Under the pieces are notes generated by a model. It had not been told where the DNA came from and did no database searches. It saw only the letters and a list, made by a program, of their open reading frames with translations. Made by a program: the position numbers and the translations under genes. This document shows positions 1-10,021 of a DNA stretch of 64,000 nt, in pieces. How positions within the stretch are numbered: position 1 is the stretch's first letter; every line of letters starts with the position of its first letter. This DNA comes from VXNF01 sp965116465 (GTDB lineage Bacteria; Actinomycetota; Acidimicrobiia; Acidimicrobiales; CATQHL01). The stretch spans positions 558,001 to 622,000 of the forward strand of contig OZ220687.1 of NCBI GenBank assembly GCA_965116465.1, in the 5' to 3' direction.

Positions 1-1908
1 CCGACGCCGGGCACCGCCGAGGGATTGCTGACCCAGCCGTCATTGGCCAGCGCTGTCGATCTGGCGCTGATCTCGGTACCGGCCGCCTCCGTGGAGGCCG
101 CGATGGCCGACGCGGCTGCAGGAGGTGCCCGGTCCGCGGTTGTGCTGACGTCCGGGTTCGGCGAGACGGGCCCGGTGGGAAAGGCAGCGCAGGAGCGGAT
201 CCGCGCGATCGCCGCCGGGGCGGGCATGCGATTCCTCGGCCCCAACTGCATGGGCGTGATCAGCCGTCAGAGCGGCGGCGGATGGCTGAACGGCTCTTAC
301 TTCTGGGATGTCGATCTGACTCCGGGCGGCGTGACCATGCTCAGCCAGTCCGGGGCGTTCGGGGGAATGTTTCTGGCCGAGATGAGCCGGCGCGGACTGG
401 GTGTCTGCCGATTCGCCAGCCTCGGGAACTGTGCCGACCTCGACGAGACGCAGATCCTGCGATGGCTCAACCAGGACCCCGCGACCGAGGTCGTCGGATT
501 GTTCGCCGAGGCACTCACGGGCGGCCGGGACTTCGTGCGCGCGGTGCGTTCCCTGTCCGCCGACCGGCCGGTGGTCGTCCTGAAGGCGGGCACGACGAGT
601 ACGGGCGCCCGCGCCGCCCTGAGCCACACCGGTTCCATCGCAGGCAGCCACGGCGCCGTGTCGGCGGCACTGAGACGCGCCGGCGCGATGGAGGCCGAGG
701 GGGCCGACGAGTTCTTCGATCTGCTGTTGCTCGCCGCGTCGCCGGTCCCGCGGCCGGCGTCGGTGCGGATGGCGATCCTGACTGTCTCGGGCGGGCCGTC
801 GGTTCTCGCCGCCGACGAGGCGGAGCGACTTGGCCTCGCTCTGCCAGAACTTGCCCCTTCGACTCTGCAGGCGATGCGGGCGGTGATTCCACCATTCGCG
901 GCGACGCGCAACCCTGTTGATCTCACCCCGCAGTGCCCGGCATCCGCCTACGGGCCGGCGGTCGACGCCCTCTACGACGACCCGCGCGTCGACGGTGTCG
1001 TGGTGATCGACTGCGGCCTCGATGTCGAACCGTTCGGGGACGCCGTGGCCGCTGCCCAGCGGCGCACCTGCAAGCCGACAGTGGGTTTCGTCAGCGACGT
1101 CCCCACGGTCCGGCAGTCGCTGGAAGCAGCCGGCATACCACTGTTCCCGTCGCCCGAACGTGCCGTCCGGGCCTACAGGTCGCTCTGGCCCAGCGCGACA
1201 ACGGGGATCCCGCGCGACTCACACGTATCCGGCCCGGGCGTTGAAGAAGACACGGTCAGGCACAGTGATCCGCCGAGCCCCCCTGATCTGAGGGCCCTCT
1301 CGGAATGGGAATCCAAGCAAAGGTTGCGCGCGCTGCCCCTGGTGCCCGAGCGCCGCACGACATCGCTCAACGACGCGGCCATTGCGGTCGCCGAACTGCG
1401 GGCGCCGCTGGTCGCCAAGGCATCCGGCGTCGCCCACAAGTCCGACCGGGGTCTGGTGCGACTGAGGCTCACCCCCAGGGAGGTTCTGGAGGCGTGGCCG
1501 GAGCTGGCCGGCGCGGGTGACGGATCTGTGCTCGTCGCCGAGTACCTCGCGGGGGAACTCGAACTCGTTGTCGGCGGCACGCGGGATCCGCACCTGGGGC
1601 CCGCGGTCACTGTCGGGCTGGGAGGGGTGGCGGCGGAGGTCTTCGGCGACACCGTCACCGTCCTCGCCCCGCCGGAGCCCGGCGAGGTCCGCTCGGCGCT
1701 GAGCAGGCTGCGTGGAGCGGCTCTGCTACAGGGCTATCGAGGCGGCACTCCGGTGGATCTCACCGCTCTGACGACGATTGTGGAGGCAGTGTCGGCGCTA
1801 CTCACCGAGGACGGGGACGTCATGGAGATCGACTGCAACCCCGTGATCATCACCAACGGGAAGCCGACGGTCGTTGACGCGCTCGTCGTCGTCGGCAATA
1901 TGACCTGA
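1..1908 (+). CDS. Acyl-CoA synthetase (NDP-forming), alpha+beta fusion, 5' truncated
   Basis: The reading frame is open from base 1 and the first residues already match the middle of a CoA-binding domain (VDLALISVP, then TSGFGE), so the start lies upstream of the window. The TTG at 25 is not the true start. Order: CoA-binding Rossmann remnant, two succinyl-CoA-ligase-like domains with the SHTGS segment that carries the phospho-histidine in this family, and a C-terminal ATP-grasp domain (VAKASGVAHKSD, ending near MEIDCNPV). The family makes acyl-CoA from a carboxylate, CoA and ATP, or runs in reverse. A link to the aromatic locus next door is only inference; it is convergent with the P450 gene, 31 bp away. 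Substrate unknown. Confidence 0.88.
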   Translation, partial: PTPGTAEGLLTQPSLASAVDLALISVPAASVEAAMADAAAGGARSAVVLTSGFGETGPVGKAAQERIRAIAAGAGMRFLGPNCMGVISRQSGGGWLNGSYFWDVDLTPGGVTMLSQSGAFGGMFLAEMSRRGLGVCRFASLGNCADLDETQILRWLNQDPATEVVGLFAEALTGGRDFVRAVRSLSADRPVVVLKAGTTSTGARAALSHTGSIAGSHGAVSAALRRAGAMEAEGADEFFDLLLLAASPVPRPASVRMAILTVSGGPSVLAADEAERLGLALPELAPSTLQAMRAVIPPFAATRNPVDLTPQCPASAYGPAVDALYDDPRVDGVVVIDCGLDVEPFGDAVAAAQRRTCKPTVGFVSDVPTVRQSLEAAGIPLFPSPERAVRAYRSLWPSATTGIPRDSHVSGPGVEEDTVRHSDPPSPPDLRALSEWESKQRLRALPLVPERRTTSLNDAAIAVAELRAPLVAKASGVAHKSDRGLVRLRLTPREVLEAWPELAGAGDGSVLVAEYLAGELELVVGGTRDPHLGPAVTVGLGGVAAEVFGDTVTVLAPPEPGEVRSALSRLRGAALLQGYRGGTPVDLTALTTIVEAVSALLTEDGDVMEIDCNPVIITNGKPTVVDALVVVGNMT

Positions 1909-1939
1909 CCAGGCTTCCGCGTGAATTGGCCCTCTGGAT

Positions 1940-3226
1940 CTACGCGTCCCAATCGACGTGGAGGCGGGTGGGGCCGCGGAAGGTGATGTTGGGGAAGTAG
2001 TCGAGTCGCTGGCCGGGGGCGAGGCGCAGCGACGGGATGCGTTCGGCGAGGATCTCGACCATGAGGCGGGTCTCGAAGCGGGCGAGGCGGGCGCCGAGGC
2101 AGAAGTGCACGCCCTTGCCGAAGGAGATGTGCCGGTTGGCGTTGGGGCGGTGGATGTCGAAGCTGTCGGGCGCCTCCCAGATGTCGGGCTGGCGGTTGGC
2201 CGAGGCGAAGTTCAGGAAGATCGGCGTGCCGGCCGGAACGTCGTAGCAGCCGACGGTGGTGTCGGTGGTGGTGATGCGGCGCCAGGAGATCTGACTGGAC
2301 TCGTAGCGCAGCACCTCCTCGACGGCGTTGGCGATCAACGACGGGTCGGCACAGATGGCGTCCCACTGGTCGCGGTGCGCGAACAGACACAGCAGCGTGT
2401 TGCAGATGAGCGCGGTGACGGCTTCGTGGCCGGCGAAGGACAGGCCGTAGATCACCGACTCCACCTCGCGGTAGCTCATGTCGGCGGGGTGGGCCTCGTG
2501 GGCGTCGATGAGCTCGGACGCCAGGTCGTCGCCGCGCTCGTCGCGCTTGGCGGCAGTGAAGTCGCGGCAGTAGCGCCAGTAGTTGAGCATGTGCTGGGCG
2601 ATGACCGCCTGCTCATCCGAGCTGGGGGCGCCCCAGGAGAACGCCTTGCGGTCGCCGCACCAGCCCTTGAGCATCTCGTCGTCGCTCTGGGGGAAGCCGA
2701 TGAACCGGAAGATGGTCTCGCCGGGGAGCGGGAAGGCGAAGGCCTCCACGAACTCCGCCGGCGGGCCGGCGGTGAGCATGGCGTCGATCAGTTCGTGGCT
2801 GCGGCGGCGGATGTAGGGCTCGAGGTCGCCCATGCGCTTGTTGGAGAACCCCTGGCGGGTGTGGACCCGGATTCGGCCGTGGTCGGGTTCGGGGCGGTTG
2901 GACATGACCGCCACCGGGTCGAAGTCCGGGGCGCTGAGGATGTCGTGCGCCTCCGACGCGAGCGGGAAGACGGGGTCCTGCACGTTCACCGAGGCGAACG
3001 TCTCGTGGTCGGTGAAGATGCGCTCGATCTCGTCCATCTCGCAGACGACCAGATAGCCGAGCTTCTGGGCGTAGAACACCGGCGTTGTGTCTCGAAGTTC
3101 GGCGGCGATGGCGTACGGCTCGGCGAGGTAGTCGTCGTTCAGGGGGCTCCAGTCGGGGTGCACGGGGCAGCCGGCCGGCGGAGGTGGCGGGGAGGGCCGC
3201 TCGGAGTGGTACTTGCGGACGGTCAC
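1940..3226 (-). CDS. Cytochrome P450
   Basis: A 428-residue soluble bacterial P450, normal length for a class I enzyme. The heme-thiolate loop is FGKGVHFCLGAR with the axial cysteine at residue 376, and the ExxR motif lies in EEVLRYES. The I-helix reads FAGHEAVT, so the threonine usually following the acid (AGHETT) is replaced by alanine. The GTG start overlaps the TGA of the upstream hydratase (GTGA), which makes it the third gene of the leftward aromatic operon. It could hydroxylate or O-demethylate an aromatic feeding the ring-cleavage pathway, but no substrate can be read from the sequence. No ferredoxin or reductase partner is adjacent. Confidence 0.93.
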   Translation of the reverse strand: MTVRKYHSERPSPPPPPAGCPVHPDWSPLNDDYLAEPYAIAAELRDTTPVFYAQKLGYLVVCEMDEIERIFTDHETFASVNVQDPVFPLASEAHDILSAPDFDPVAVMSNRPEPDHGRIRVHTRQGFSNKRMGDLEPYIRRRSHELIDAMLTAGPPAEFVEAFAFPLPGETIFRFIGFPQSDDEMLKGWCGDRKAFSWGAPSSDEQAVIAQHMLNYWRYCRDFTAAKRDERGDDLASELIDAHEAHPADMSYREVESVIYGLSFAGHEAVTALICNTLLCLFAHRDQWDAICADPSLIANAVEEVLRYESSQISWRRITTTDTTVGCYDVPAGTPIFLNFASANRQPDIWEAPDSFDIHRPNANRHISFGKGVHFCLGARLARFETRLMVEILAERIPSLRLAPGQRLDYFPNITFRGPTRLHVDWDA

Positions 3227-4029
3227 CCGAATTCCACCTCGAAGGCGCCCAGCGGGCCGTAGTCGAAATCGAAGGCGTCGCCGGATTCCACGACCATGGG
3301 CCGGGTGAAGGAGCCGGCCAGGATGGTCTGCCCTGCTCGGAGAATGCGCCCTTGCGCGCTGTAGCGGCGGGCGAGCCAGACGATGCCGCGGGCGGGGTGG
3401 TCGAGCACGCCGGCCGCCAGTCCGGTCTCGGTTATCTGTCCGTTGCGGTAGGCCAGGGCGCCGACCCAGCGCAGGTCCACCTCACGGGGTCCCACGCGGC
3501 GCCCGCCGCAGATGATGCCGGCGTCGGCGGCGTTGTCGGCGATGGTGTCGGTCACGGTGCGGGTGCGCCCGGTGGCGGGGTCGGTGCGGAAGGTGCGGGC
3601 GGCGATGACCTCCACCGCCGGGGTGACGTAGTCGGTGGCGTCCAGCACGTCGTCCACCTCCAGGGCGTCCCCGGCGAGGTCGCGGCCGAGGACGAACGCC
3701 AACTCCACCTCGATGCGCGGGTCGCAGAAGTCCTCCGCCGCCGGCCCCTGGCCCGGCGGGAACACCATGGCGTCGGTGAGGAAGCCTGAGTCGGGGGTGG
3801 TGATGTTCATGGCCTGCTGCATGGCGTGGGAGGTGAGCCCGATCTTGTGGCCGATCAGCCTCTCGCCCCGCTCCAGGCGCAACCGCAGCCAGGCGGCCTG
3901 GACCCGGTAGGCGTCCTCGATGGTCATGTCGGGGTGGACCGAGGTGGTCTGGCGGATCTGGCGCCGGTTGCGCTCGGCTTCGTCGAGCAGCCGGGCCTCA
4001 GCATCTATCTGCGCATCGCTGAGGCTCAC
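3223..4029 (-). CDS. hpaH: 2-oxo-hept-4-ene-1,7-dioate hydratase (HpaH-type)
   Basis: 268 residues of the 2-oxopent-4-enoate/2-oxohepta-3-ene-1,7-dioate hydratase family. It adds water to the dienoate made after ring cleavage and isomerisation in homoprotocatechuate breakdown. Visible features are GHKIGLTSHAMQQ, the acidic metal-site segment RIEVELAFVLGRDL and the ending LGAFEVEFG. The frame is open to 4365, but the GTG at 4029 overlaps the TGA of the upstream gene (GTGA) and gives the usual family length; upstream residues are low-complexity readthrough. It is translationally coupled at both ends, between the FAH-HpaR fusion and the P450. The exact substrate (C7 or a relative) is inferred from the neighbours. 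Confidence 0.88.
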   Translation of the reverse strand: MSLSDAQIDAEARLLDEAERNRRQIRQTTSVHPDMTIEDAYRVQAAWLRLRLERGERLIGHKIGLTSHAMQQAMNITTPDSGFLTDAMVFPPGQGPAAEDFCDPRIEVELAFVLGRDLAGDALEVDDVLDATDYVTPAVEVIAARTFRTDPATGRTRTVTDTIADNAADAGIICGGRRVGPREVDLRWVGALAYRNGQITETGLAAGVLDHPARGIVWLARRYSAQGRILRAGQTILAGSFTRPMVVESGDAFDFDYGPLGAFEVEFG

Positions 4030-5384
4030 GACGCCTCCGCCGCCTCGGTCGCCGACAGAGCGGCCAGGTCGGCCAACTCGTCGAGCAGGTTGGCGAGCCG
4101 CTCGGCGCCGAATTCCTCCTCGATCCGGTTGTAGGCGGCCTCGGAGTGCGGGGCTATGCGCCGCACGAGGCCCCGCCCGGCGTCGCTGAGGCCGAGGCTG
4201 GCCCGGCGCTGGTCCCCCTTGGTGGTCCGGCGTTCCACCAGGCCGCGGCCCTCGAGTTTGGCGATGATGCGCGAGGCGCTCGGCACTTGCAGGGCGGTGC
4301 GTTCGGCCAGCCCGGTGAGGTCGAGCCGGTCGTCGGCGGCGGTGAGGGCGCGCAGCACCCGCCACTGCTGCTCGGTGAGATCGTGGGCGGCCAGCAGCGG
4401 GCGGAAGCGGCGCATGGCCTCCTCCCGGGCCTGGAGCAGCGCCATCGGCAGCGACTGGCTGAAGGGGCGCATCCCGATGGCATCCCCGGCCAGGACATCC
4501 AGCGGTGCACGATCCTCCACCTGTGGGAGCGGCTCATCGGCGATGGTGTTGCGAAGTGTGCCGATCTCCGGCACGGACACCTCCACGACGTCGCCGGGCC
4601 GCAGCCAGACGGGGGGATCCAGGCGGGCGCCGGCCCCGGTGGGGGTCCCGGTGCAGATGATGTCGCCGGGACGCAGCGTGGTGAACGTCGACAGGTAGTG
4701 GATCTGATACTCGATGCCGAAGCGCATCGCCGCAGCGGTGTCGTCCTGGCGCACCTCGCCGTTGACGCGGGTCACCAACTGCAGCGCGTCGAGGTCGTCG
4801 AACTCGTCGAGGGTCACCAGCCACGGGCCGATGGCACCGCTGGCCTCCCAGTTCTTGCCCTGAGTGACGTTGAAGCGGCCGTGGCGGACCCAGTCGCGGA
4901 TCGTGCCCTCGTTGCCGAGCGACAGGCCGGCGATGTGCTGCCGGGCGGCCTCAACGGGGATGCGGCGGCCGGCGGTGCCGATGACGACGACGATCTCGCC
5001 CTCGTAGTCGAGCTGCTCACTCTCCGGCGGCCGCAGCAGGTCCTGGCCGTGGCCGACGAAGGAGTCCGGGAACCGCACGAACACCGACGGGTAGGAGTCC
5101 TCGCTGCGGTCGGCGTATTCCCCCGCCCGGCCGCCGTAGTTGACGCCGATGCAGAGGATCTTCTGCGGCGCGGGAAGGAGGCGCTCGAAGGTGACGCGCT
5201 CGAGGCGGTGGTCGGGTGGATCGGCGGCGAAGGCGGCCGCCTCGGCGAGGCGACCCATGCTCAGCAACTCGCCGAGGTCCTCGGTGCCCGCCAGCCGGCG
5301 ACCCAGGTCGACAACCCCGGTGCCGTCGGCGCTCAGCAGTCCGAAACCCGCCTCGCCGTGGATCGAGTAGGACAGGAGCCGCAT
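4026..5384 (-). CDS. FAH-family isomerase fused to an HpaR-type MarR regulator
   Basis: 452 residues in two parts. Residues 1 to about 283 are a fumarylacetoacetate-hydrolase fold (KILCIGVNYGGRAGEYADR, metal-ligand pattern DYEGEIVVVIG, GNEGTIRDWVRHG), as in HpaG 2-hydroxyhepta-2,4-dienedioate isomerase/decarboxylases, and this part ends where stand-alone proteins end. After a linker of about 20 residues, residues 305-452 form a complete MarR domain beginning MRPFSQSLPMALLQARE, the way HpaR regulators of homoprotocatechuate genes begin, with a winged helix (SASRIIAKLEGRGLVERR). The Met at residue 305 (ATG at 4472) could be an internal start giving free regulator. GGAGG precedes the main ATG. 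It is first in the leftward operon and faces the divergent hpaF operon it may regulate. Fusion is read directly; function is by family. Confidence 0.88.
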   Translation of the reverse strand: MRLLSYSIHGEAGFGLLSADGTGVVDLGRRLAGTEDLGELLSMGRLAEAAAFAADPPDHRLERVTFERLLPAPQKILCIGVNYGGRAGEYADRSEDSYPSVFVRFPDSFVGHGQDLLRPPESEQLDYEGEIVVVIGTAGRRIPVEAARQHIAGLSLGNEGTIRDWVRHGRFNVTQGKNWEASGAIGPWLVTLDEFDDLDALQLVTRVNGEVRQDDTAAAMRFGIEYQIHYLSTFTTLRPGDIICTGTPTGAGARLDPPVWLRPGDVVEVSVPEIGTLRNTIADEPLPQVEDRAPLDVLAGDAIGMRPFSQSLPMALLQAREEAMRRFRPLLAAHDLTEQQWRVLRALTAADDRLDLTGLAERTALQVPSASRIIAKLEGRGLVERRTTKGDQRRASLGLSDAGRGLVRRIAPHSEAAYNRIEEEFGAERLANLLDELADLAALSATEAAEAS

Positions 5385-5425
5385 TGCGATGGTGCCTCCG
5401 TGCCTGATAGCGGGGCTTTCGCCAC

Positions 5426-5451
5426 GATACTATACATGATAAGCAGTTGCT
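5426..5451. promoter_or_regulatory. AT-rich divergent promoter/operator candidate
   Basis: This is the only AT-rich patch between the two divergent aromatic operons. It reads GATACTATACATGATAAG followed by the small palindrome AGCAGTTGCT (5442-5451). It lies about 40 bp upstream of the FAH-HpaR start and 72-97 bp upstream of hpaF. Position and composition suit overlapping -10 regions and a MarR-type operator, but I cannot match it to a known HpaR site. Confidence 0.35.
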
Positions 5452-5522
5452 GAATCTGTGAAGCATCAGTGTGGCGGTCCGTCGTGGACACCACTCGGGA
5501 GCGGGCAGAGGGAGCGAGGGCT

Positions 5523-5932
5523 GTGGCCCACATCAACATCGAGCACTCGGCCAACCTGGCCGATCACCACGACATCCAGGCGCTGGTGGGAGCCGTGCAC
5601 GAAGCCGCCGCGGGACACGGTCTGGCACCGCTCGACGGCTTGCGCACCCGGGCCGTCACACGCACCCACTACCGCATCGCTGACGGCGACCCGGACTACG
5701 CCTTCGTGGCGATCGCGGTGCGCGTCGGACCCGGGCGCGACGACGCCGCCCGCCGGAGTTACCTGGAGACCATTCTCGATGCTGCCGAGGCGCACATCAG
5801 TGCAACGCCGAGCCCTCTTGCGGTGGCGTGGTCCGCCGAGGTCACCGAAATCGACGCGGCCTTTCGCATCAACCGCAACGAGGTGCGCGCCCGCATCGCC
5901 GAGCAACAGCAGCAGCGCCCGGAGTCGCTGCG

Positions 5933-5936
<4 letters not shown>
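5523..5936 (+). CDS. hpaF: 5-carboxymethyl-2-hydroxymuconate delta-isomerase (HpaF-type)
   Basis: 137 residues matching the CHMI family of the tautomerase superfamily; the N terminus AHINIEHSANL aligns with PHFIVEYSANL-type starts. The GTG at 5523 is chosen because it gives the family N terminus and sits 9 bases after a GGGAG-like site; the frame is open to 5469 but that extension is unlike the family. Oddity: with this start the residue after the initiator is Ala (GCC) where the family has the catalytic N-terminal Pro. The family isomerises the ring-cleaved, oxidised semialdehyde product. The stop overlaps the next ATG (ATGA). It heads the rightward operon. Confidence 0.8.
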
Positions 5937-7467
<1,531 letters not shown>

Positions 7468-7471
<4 letters not shown>

Positions 7472-7842
7472 GCCTCTACTACGTCCAGAAGTTCCTCTAC
7501 CAGTTGAACCGCGACCCGGCGCTGCAGGAGCGCTACGCCGCCGACCCGCGCGGCGCCCTCACCGGCTACGAACTCACCGGCGAGGAGGTCGAGGCGCTCG
7601 TCGAGGTTGACATCGGGCTGCTCTTCCACCTCGGCGTGAACGGCCAGATCCTGATGCACTTCGCCGCCCTGGGTGGCATCGAATGGAGCGACTACCTGCA
7701 GCGCATGCGCGACGGCATCGCCGTCCACGGACCGGTCCGGGAGGGCGTCTACACCATGGTGGGCTACGAGGGCACCGGGGCCCACGCCGCCCGGCTCGGC
7801 CAGTCCGAAGCGCCGGAGGTGGCCGACGAGAAGGGAGCCTGA
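7468..7842 (+). CDS. LigA-like small subunit of an extradiol dioxygenase
   Basis: 124-residue, mostly helical protein of the protocatechuate 4,5-dioxygenase alpha-subunit (LigA) superfamily: YYVQKFLYQLNRDPALQ, then ALTGYELTGEEVEAL and the GLLFHLGVNGQILMHFAAL helix that caps the active site of the beta subunit in LigAB structures. It overlaps hpaE by 4 nt (ATGA) and is followed at once by the LigB-like catalytic gene, so the two probably form one heteromeric enzyme. The acidic C-terminal tail after about residue 105 is poorly conserved. Confidence 0.85.
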
Positions 7843-7843
7843 G

Positions 7844-8665
7844 GTGCCACTGGTCTACGCCGGGGTGTGCAGTCACGCACCCGGCATCACCGGCCGGGCC
7901 GATCGAGCCGACCTCGCCGTGCGCGACCGCTTCTACGAGGCGCTGGAGCAGATGCGGGAGAGACTCGAAGCAACCCGGCCCGACGCCCTCATCGTCGTGG
8001 CCGCCGAGCACTTCGCCAACTTCTTCATGAACAACATGCCGGCCTTCGCGATCGGCATGGCGGACTTCTACGACGGCCCCATCGAGAACCCCGACTGGCT
8101 GGGAATCGACAAGTTCCGCGCACCCGGCAACCGCGACCTCTCCGAACGCATCATCGGCGAGGTCATGCAAACCGTTGATATCGCCTACGCCGAGGAGTGG
8201 CTTCTGGACCACGGCATCGCCGTGCCGCTGCACTTCCTCACGCCCCGCTTCGACCTGCCGATCATCCCCGCCAACATCAACTGCCAGGGACCGCCCCTCA
8301 CGCCTCTGCACCGGGCCTGGACCTTCGGCGAGGCGCTGCGCCGCGCCGCCGACGCCGCCCCCGAACGGCTCGCCCTCATCGGCACCGGCGGCATCTCCCA
8401 CTGGCCCGCCACCCCGGACTCGGGCAAGATCAACGAGACCTGGGACCGCGAGTTCCTGGACCGCTGGTGCCGCAACGACCGTGAGGCGCTCTGCGGCTAC
8501 GAAGACGCCGCGGTCTACACCGAGGCCGGCCAGGGCGGCTTCGAGATCCGCACCTTCGTCGCCGTCAGCGCAGCCGCCGCAGGCGCCCCCGGCACCGTCC
8601 ACTTCTACGCCCCGATCCCCATCTTCGCCGTCGGCTGTACCGTCGCCGACTACCAACTCACCTGA
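7844..8665 (+). CDS. Class III extradiol ring-cleavage dioxygenase, LigB-like catalytic subunit
   Basis: 273 residues of the LigB superfamily, non-heme Fe(II) enzymes that insert O2 next to the catechol hydroxyls. Visible are the metal histidines His11 (CSHAPGI) and His56 (AAEHFANFF), the acid/base His186 in GTGGISHWP, and a C-terminal acidic region (GGFEIRTF) with a candidate third ligand. The GTG start at 7844 follows an AAGGGAG ribosome-binding site by 6 bases. Last gene of the rightward operon. The neighbours suggest homoprotocatechuate as substrate, but a LigAB-type two-subunit enzyme is also usual for protocatechuate or gallate, so the ring substrate is unproven. Confidence 0.9.
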   Translation: MPLVYAGVCSHAPGITGRADRADLAVRDRFYEALEQMRERLEATRPDALIVVAAEHFANFFMNNMPAFAIGMADFYDGPIENPDWLGIDKFRAPGNRDLSERIIGEVMQTVDIAYAEEWLLDHGIAVPLHFLTPRFDLPIIPANINCQGPPLTPLHRAWTFGEALRRAADAAPERLALIGTGGISHWPATPDSGKINETWDREFLDRWCRNDREALCGYEDAAVYTEAGQGGFEIRTFVAVSAAAAGAPGTVHFYAPIPIFAVGCTVADYQLT

Positions 8666-8750
8666 CGCCCAGCGGCACACACGAGCCATGCCAACTCGAG
8701 CGCCACTGTGACCTCGGAGTTCCGGGTCCTTGTGGCGCCCCATGGGTACA

Positions 8751-8775
8751 GAGGGGGTCGTATGGGACCCCCCTC
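8751..8775. terminator. Bidirectional hairpin between ligB and tRNA-Ala
   Basis: GAGGGGGTC pairs with GACCCCCCTC around a short GTATG-containing loop (one bulged C). It begins just beyond the 3' end of the leftward tRNA-Ala and 85 bp beyond the rightward dioxygenase stop, so it could end both transcripts. There is no T-run, which is common in high-GC actinobacteria. Confidence 0.55.
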
Positions 8776-8776
8776 G

Positions 8777-8850
8777 TGGAGGTGAGCGGACTCGAACCGC
8801 CGACCTCTTCGTTGCGAACGAAGCGCTCTAGCCAGCTGAGCTACACCCCC
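8777..8850 (-). tRNA. tRNA-Ala (anticodon CGC)
   Basis: Read on the minus strand, the acceptor GGGGGTG pairs with CACCTCC (one G-U), the D arm is GCTC/GAGC, the anticodon stem CTTCG/CGAAG encloses the loop TTCGCAA with anticodon CGC (Ala, GCG codons), and the T arm is GGCGG-TTCGAGT-CCGCT. The discriminator is A. The CCA end is not encoded. Confidence 0.95.
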
Positions 8851-8864
8851 GAACGGGGTACGAA

Positions 8865-9134
8865 TTGTACCGGCGCCCGCTGCCGCTGCTGCGCCGGGTT
8901 GGCCCCGGTGACACCACCCCTAGCCTGCTGCGGGTGCGCCGCATTCCGGATCTCTGGTGGAACGTGTTGGGCTACAGCCTCTGGGCGGTGGGGTGCCTGC
9001 TGTTCGCGGTCGCCGCGGCCCGCGACGGCGACCCGGTGTCGCTGATCGCCGGTCTGATGTTCCTGGTCGGCGTCCTCGTGGTCATCGGGCCGCTGGTTCG
9101 GGCCTCACGGCGCCACGAGCGGGCCGGCGACTGA
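8865..9134 (+). CDS. Small two-TM membrane protein, unknown
   Basis: 89 residues with a basic N terminus and two hydrophobic segments (about residues 33-50 and 58-78), then a charged tail RASRRHERAGD. It looks like a small inner-membrane protein. The TTG start at 8865 is the first in frame and lacks a clear ribosome-binding site. It runs divergently from tRNA-Ala. No family recognised. Confidence 0.5.
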   Translation: MYRRPLPLLRRVGPGDTTPSLLRVRRIPDLWWNVLGYSLWAVGCLLFAVAAARDGDPVSLIAGLMFLVGVLVVIGPLVRASRRHERAGD

Positions 9135-9183
9135 GGGAGTCCGGCGCCAGACGGCGCCGTGGGAAGCTGCGCGCGACGCCGGA

Positions 9184-9732
9184 TCAGCGCCGGCCGCGCG
9201 AGGAGGCGATGGAGCTGACTGCCGCTTCCTCCGCCGGGAACTGCGGCCGACCCCTGTAGGGATCAGCAGCCATCCTGGCCAGGGCGATGTCGGTGACTTT
9301 GGCGTGGCGCTCCAGGATGCGCCGCTGGCGGTGGGCGAGGGCACCCACATACCCCACGAGCAGGATGTCGACGAGCAGATGCACACCGATCATGGCACCG
9401 CCGGCAGTGAGGGCCGCCACCAGGGTGATGATGGCGAGAACCACGAGACCGATCAGGATGTTGCGACGCCGCAGGCGGGCCTGCTCGCGCTGCAGCCTGG
9501 CGACCGTGTGCCGGTCCACGCCGAGGCTCGGCGGCATGAGGCCGGGGCGGGACGGCGAGGAGAGCTTCACCACGTCGGTGAGAGGAACGACATTCCTATC
9601 CCGAGACGAGCCTGCTGACAGTGAAGAGTACTTGCGCTCACTCTGACTCTGGGAAATGCGTCGCAACATCCTTGGCGCGAGCACGGCCAACCACAATGCG
9701 GCGAGGATCAGGATTGTCACGAGAGTAGGCAC
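9184..9732 (-). CDS. GlpR/SepX-like actinobacterial division membrane protein
   Basis: 182 residues. One N-terminal TM segment (LILAALWLAVLAP, about residues 5-23) is followed by a cytoplasmic linker of about 75 residues and two close C-terminal TM segments (IGLVVLAIITLVAAL and GVHLLVDILLVGYVGAL), then a basic tail. This topology, and its place downstream of moeA-moaA-moaC on the same strand, matches GlpR of corynebacteria and SepX of Streptomyces, membrane receptors of the MoeA/gephyrin-like protein Glp at the division site. GTG at 9732 is preferred: GGAG precedes it and it starts at the TM segment; the frame runs to 9867. Identity is inferred from topology and synteny. Confidence 0.6.
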   Translation of the reverse strand: MPTLVTILILAALWLAVLAPRMLRRISQSQSERKYSSLSAGSSRDRNVVPLTDVVKLSSPSRPGLMPPSLGVDRHTVARLQREQARLRRRNILIGLVVLAIITLVAALTAGGAMIGVHLLVDILLVGYVGALAHRQRRILERHAKVTDIALARMAADPYRGRPQFPAEEAAVSSIASSRGRR

Positions 9733-10021
9733 CGGGTCTCCTACTACAAGTATGTCATTTGGTGGGTCCGGAGTTGTGGATATCTCGCTACTGCCCGTTT
9801 GCGTCCCGATGTGCGAGGTCGTGTGCGAGGGTTCCGGATCGCGACTTGATACTTGGCGAGCGAGCAAAAGTTAGCGCACACGCGGCCGGGCATATGACAT
9901 TTCGGGCACGAGTGGCCGGGAATACTCCAAGTTCATGGGGATTTCTTGGGGAAATATTGGGATTGCCGGCGGGATTCTCGGCAGAGGTCGGAGAACCCCG
10001 CGATATCGCCTGGCTCGAGCT

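Noticed and set aside
1958..3262. 434-residue frame opposite the P450 gene.
   Set aside because: It is the complement of the P450 codons; composition is the Gly/Val/Glu-rich pattern typical of antisense frames in high-GC DNA.
4030..4365. 112-residue extension of the hydratase frame.
   Set aside because: Low-complexity Arg/Pro/Gly sequence overlapping the MarR domain; the GTG at 4029 gives the family length and a GTGA overlap.
9733..10021. Possible regulatory RNA between moaC and the GlpR-like gene.
   Set aside because: 289 bp of relatively AT-rich sequence, but I could not build a known riboswitch (for example a molybdenum-cofactor type) or a convincing extended fold.
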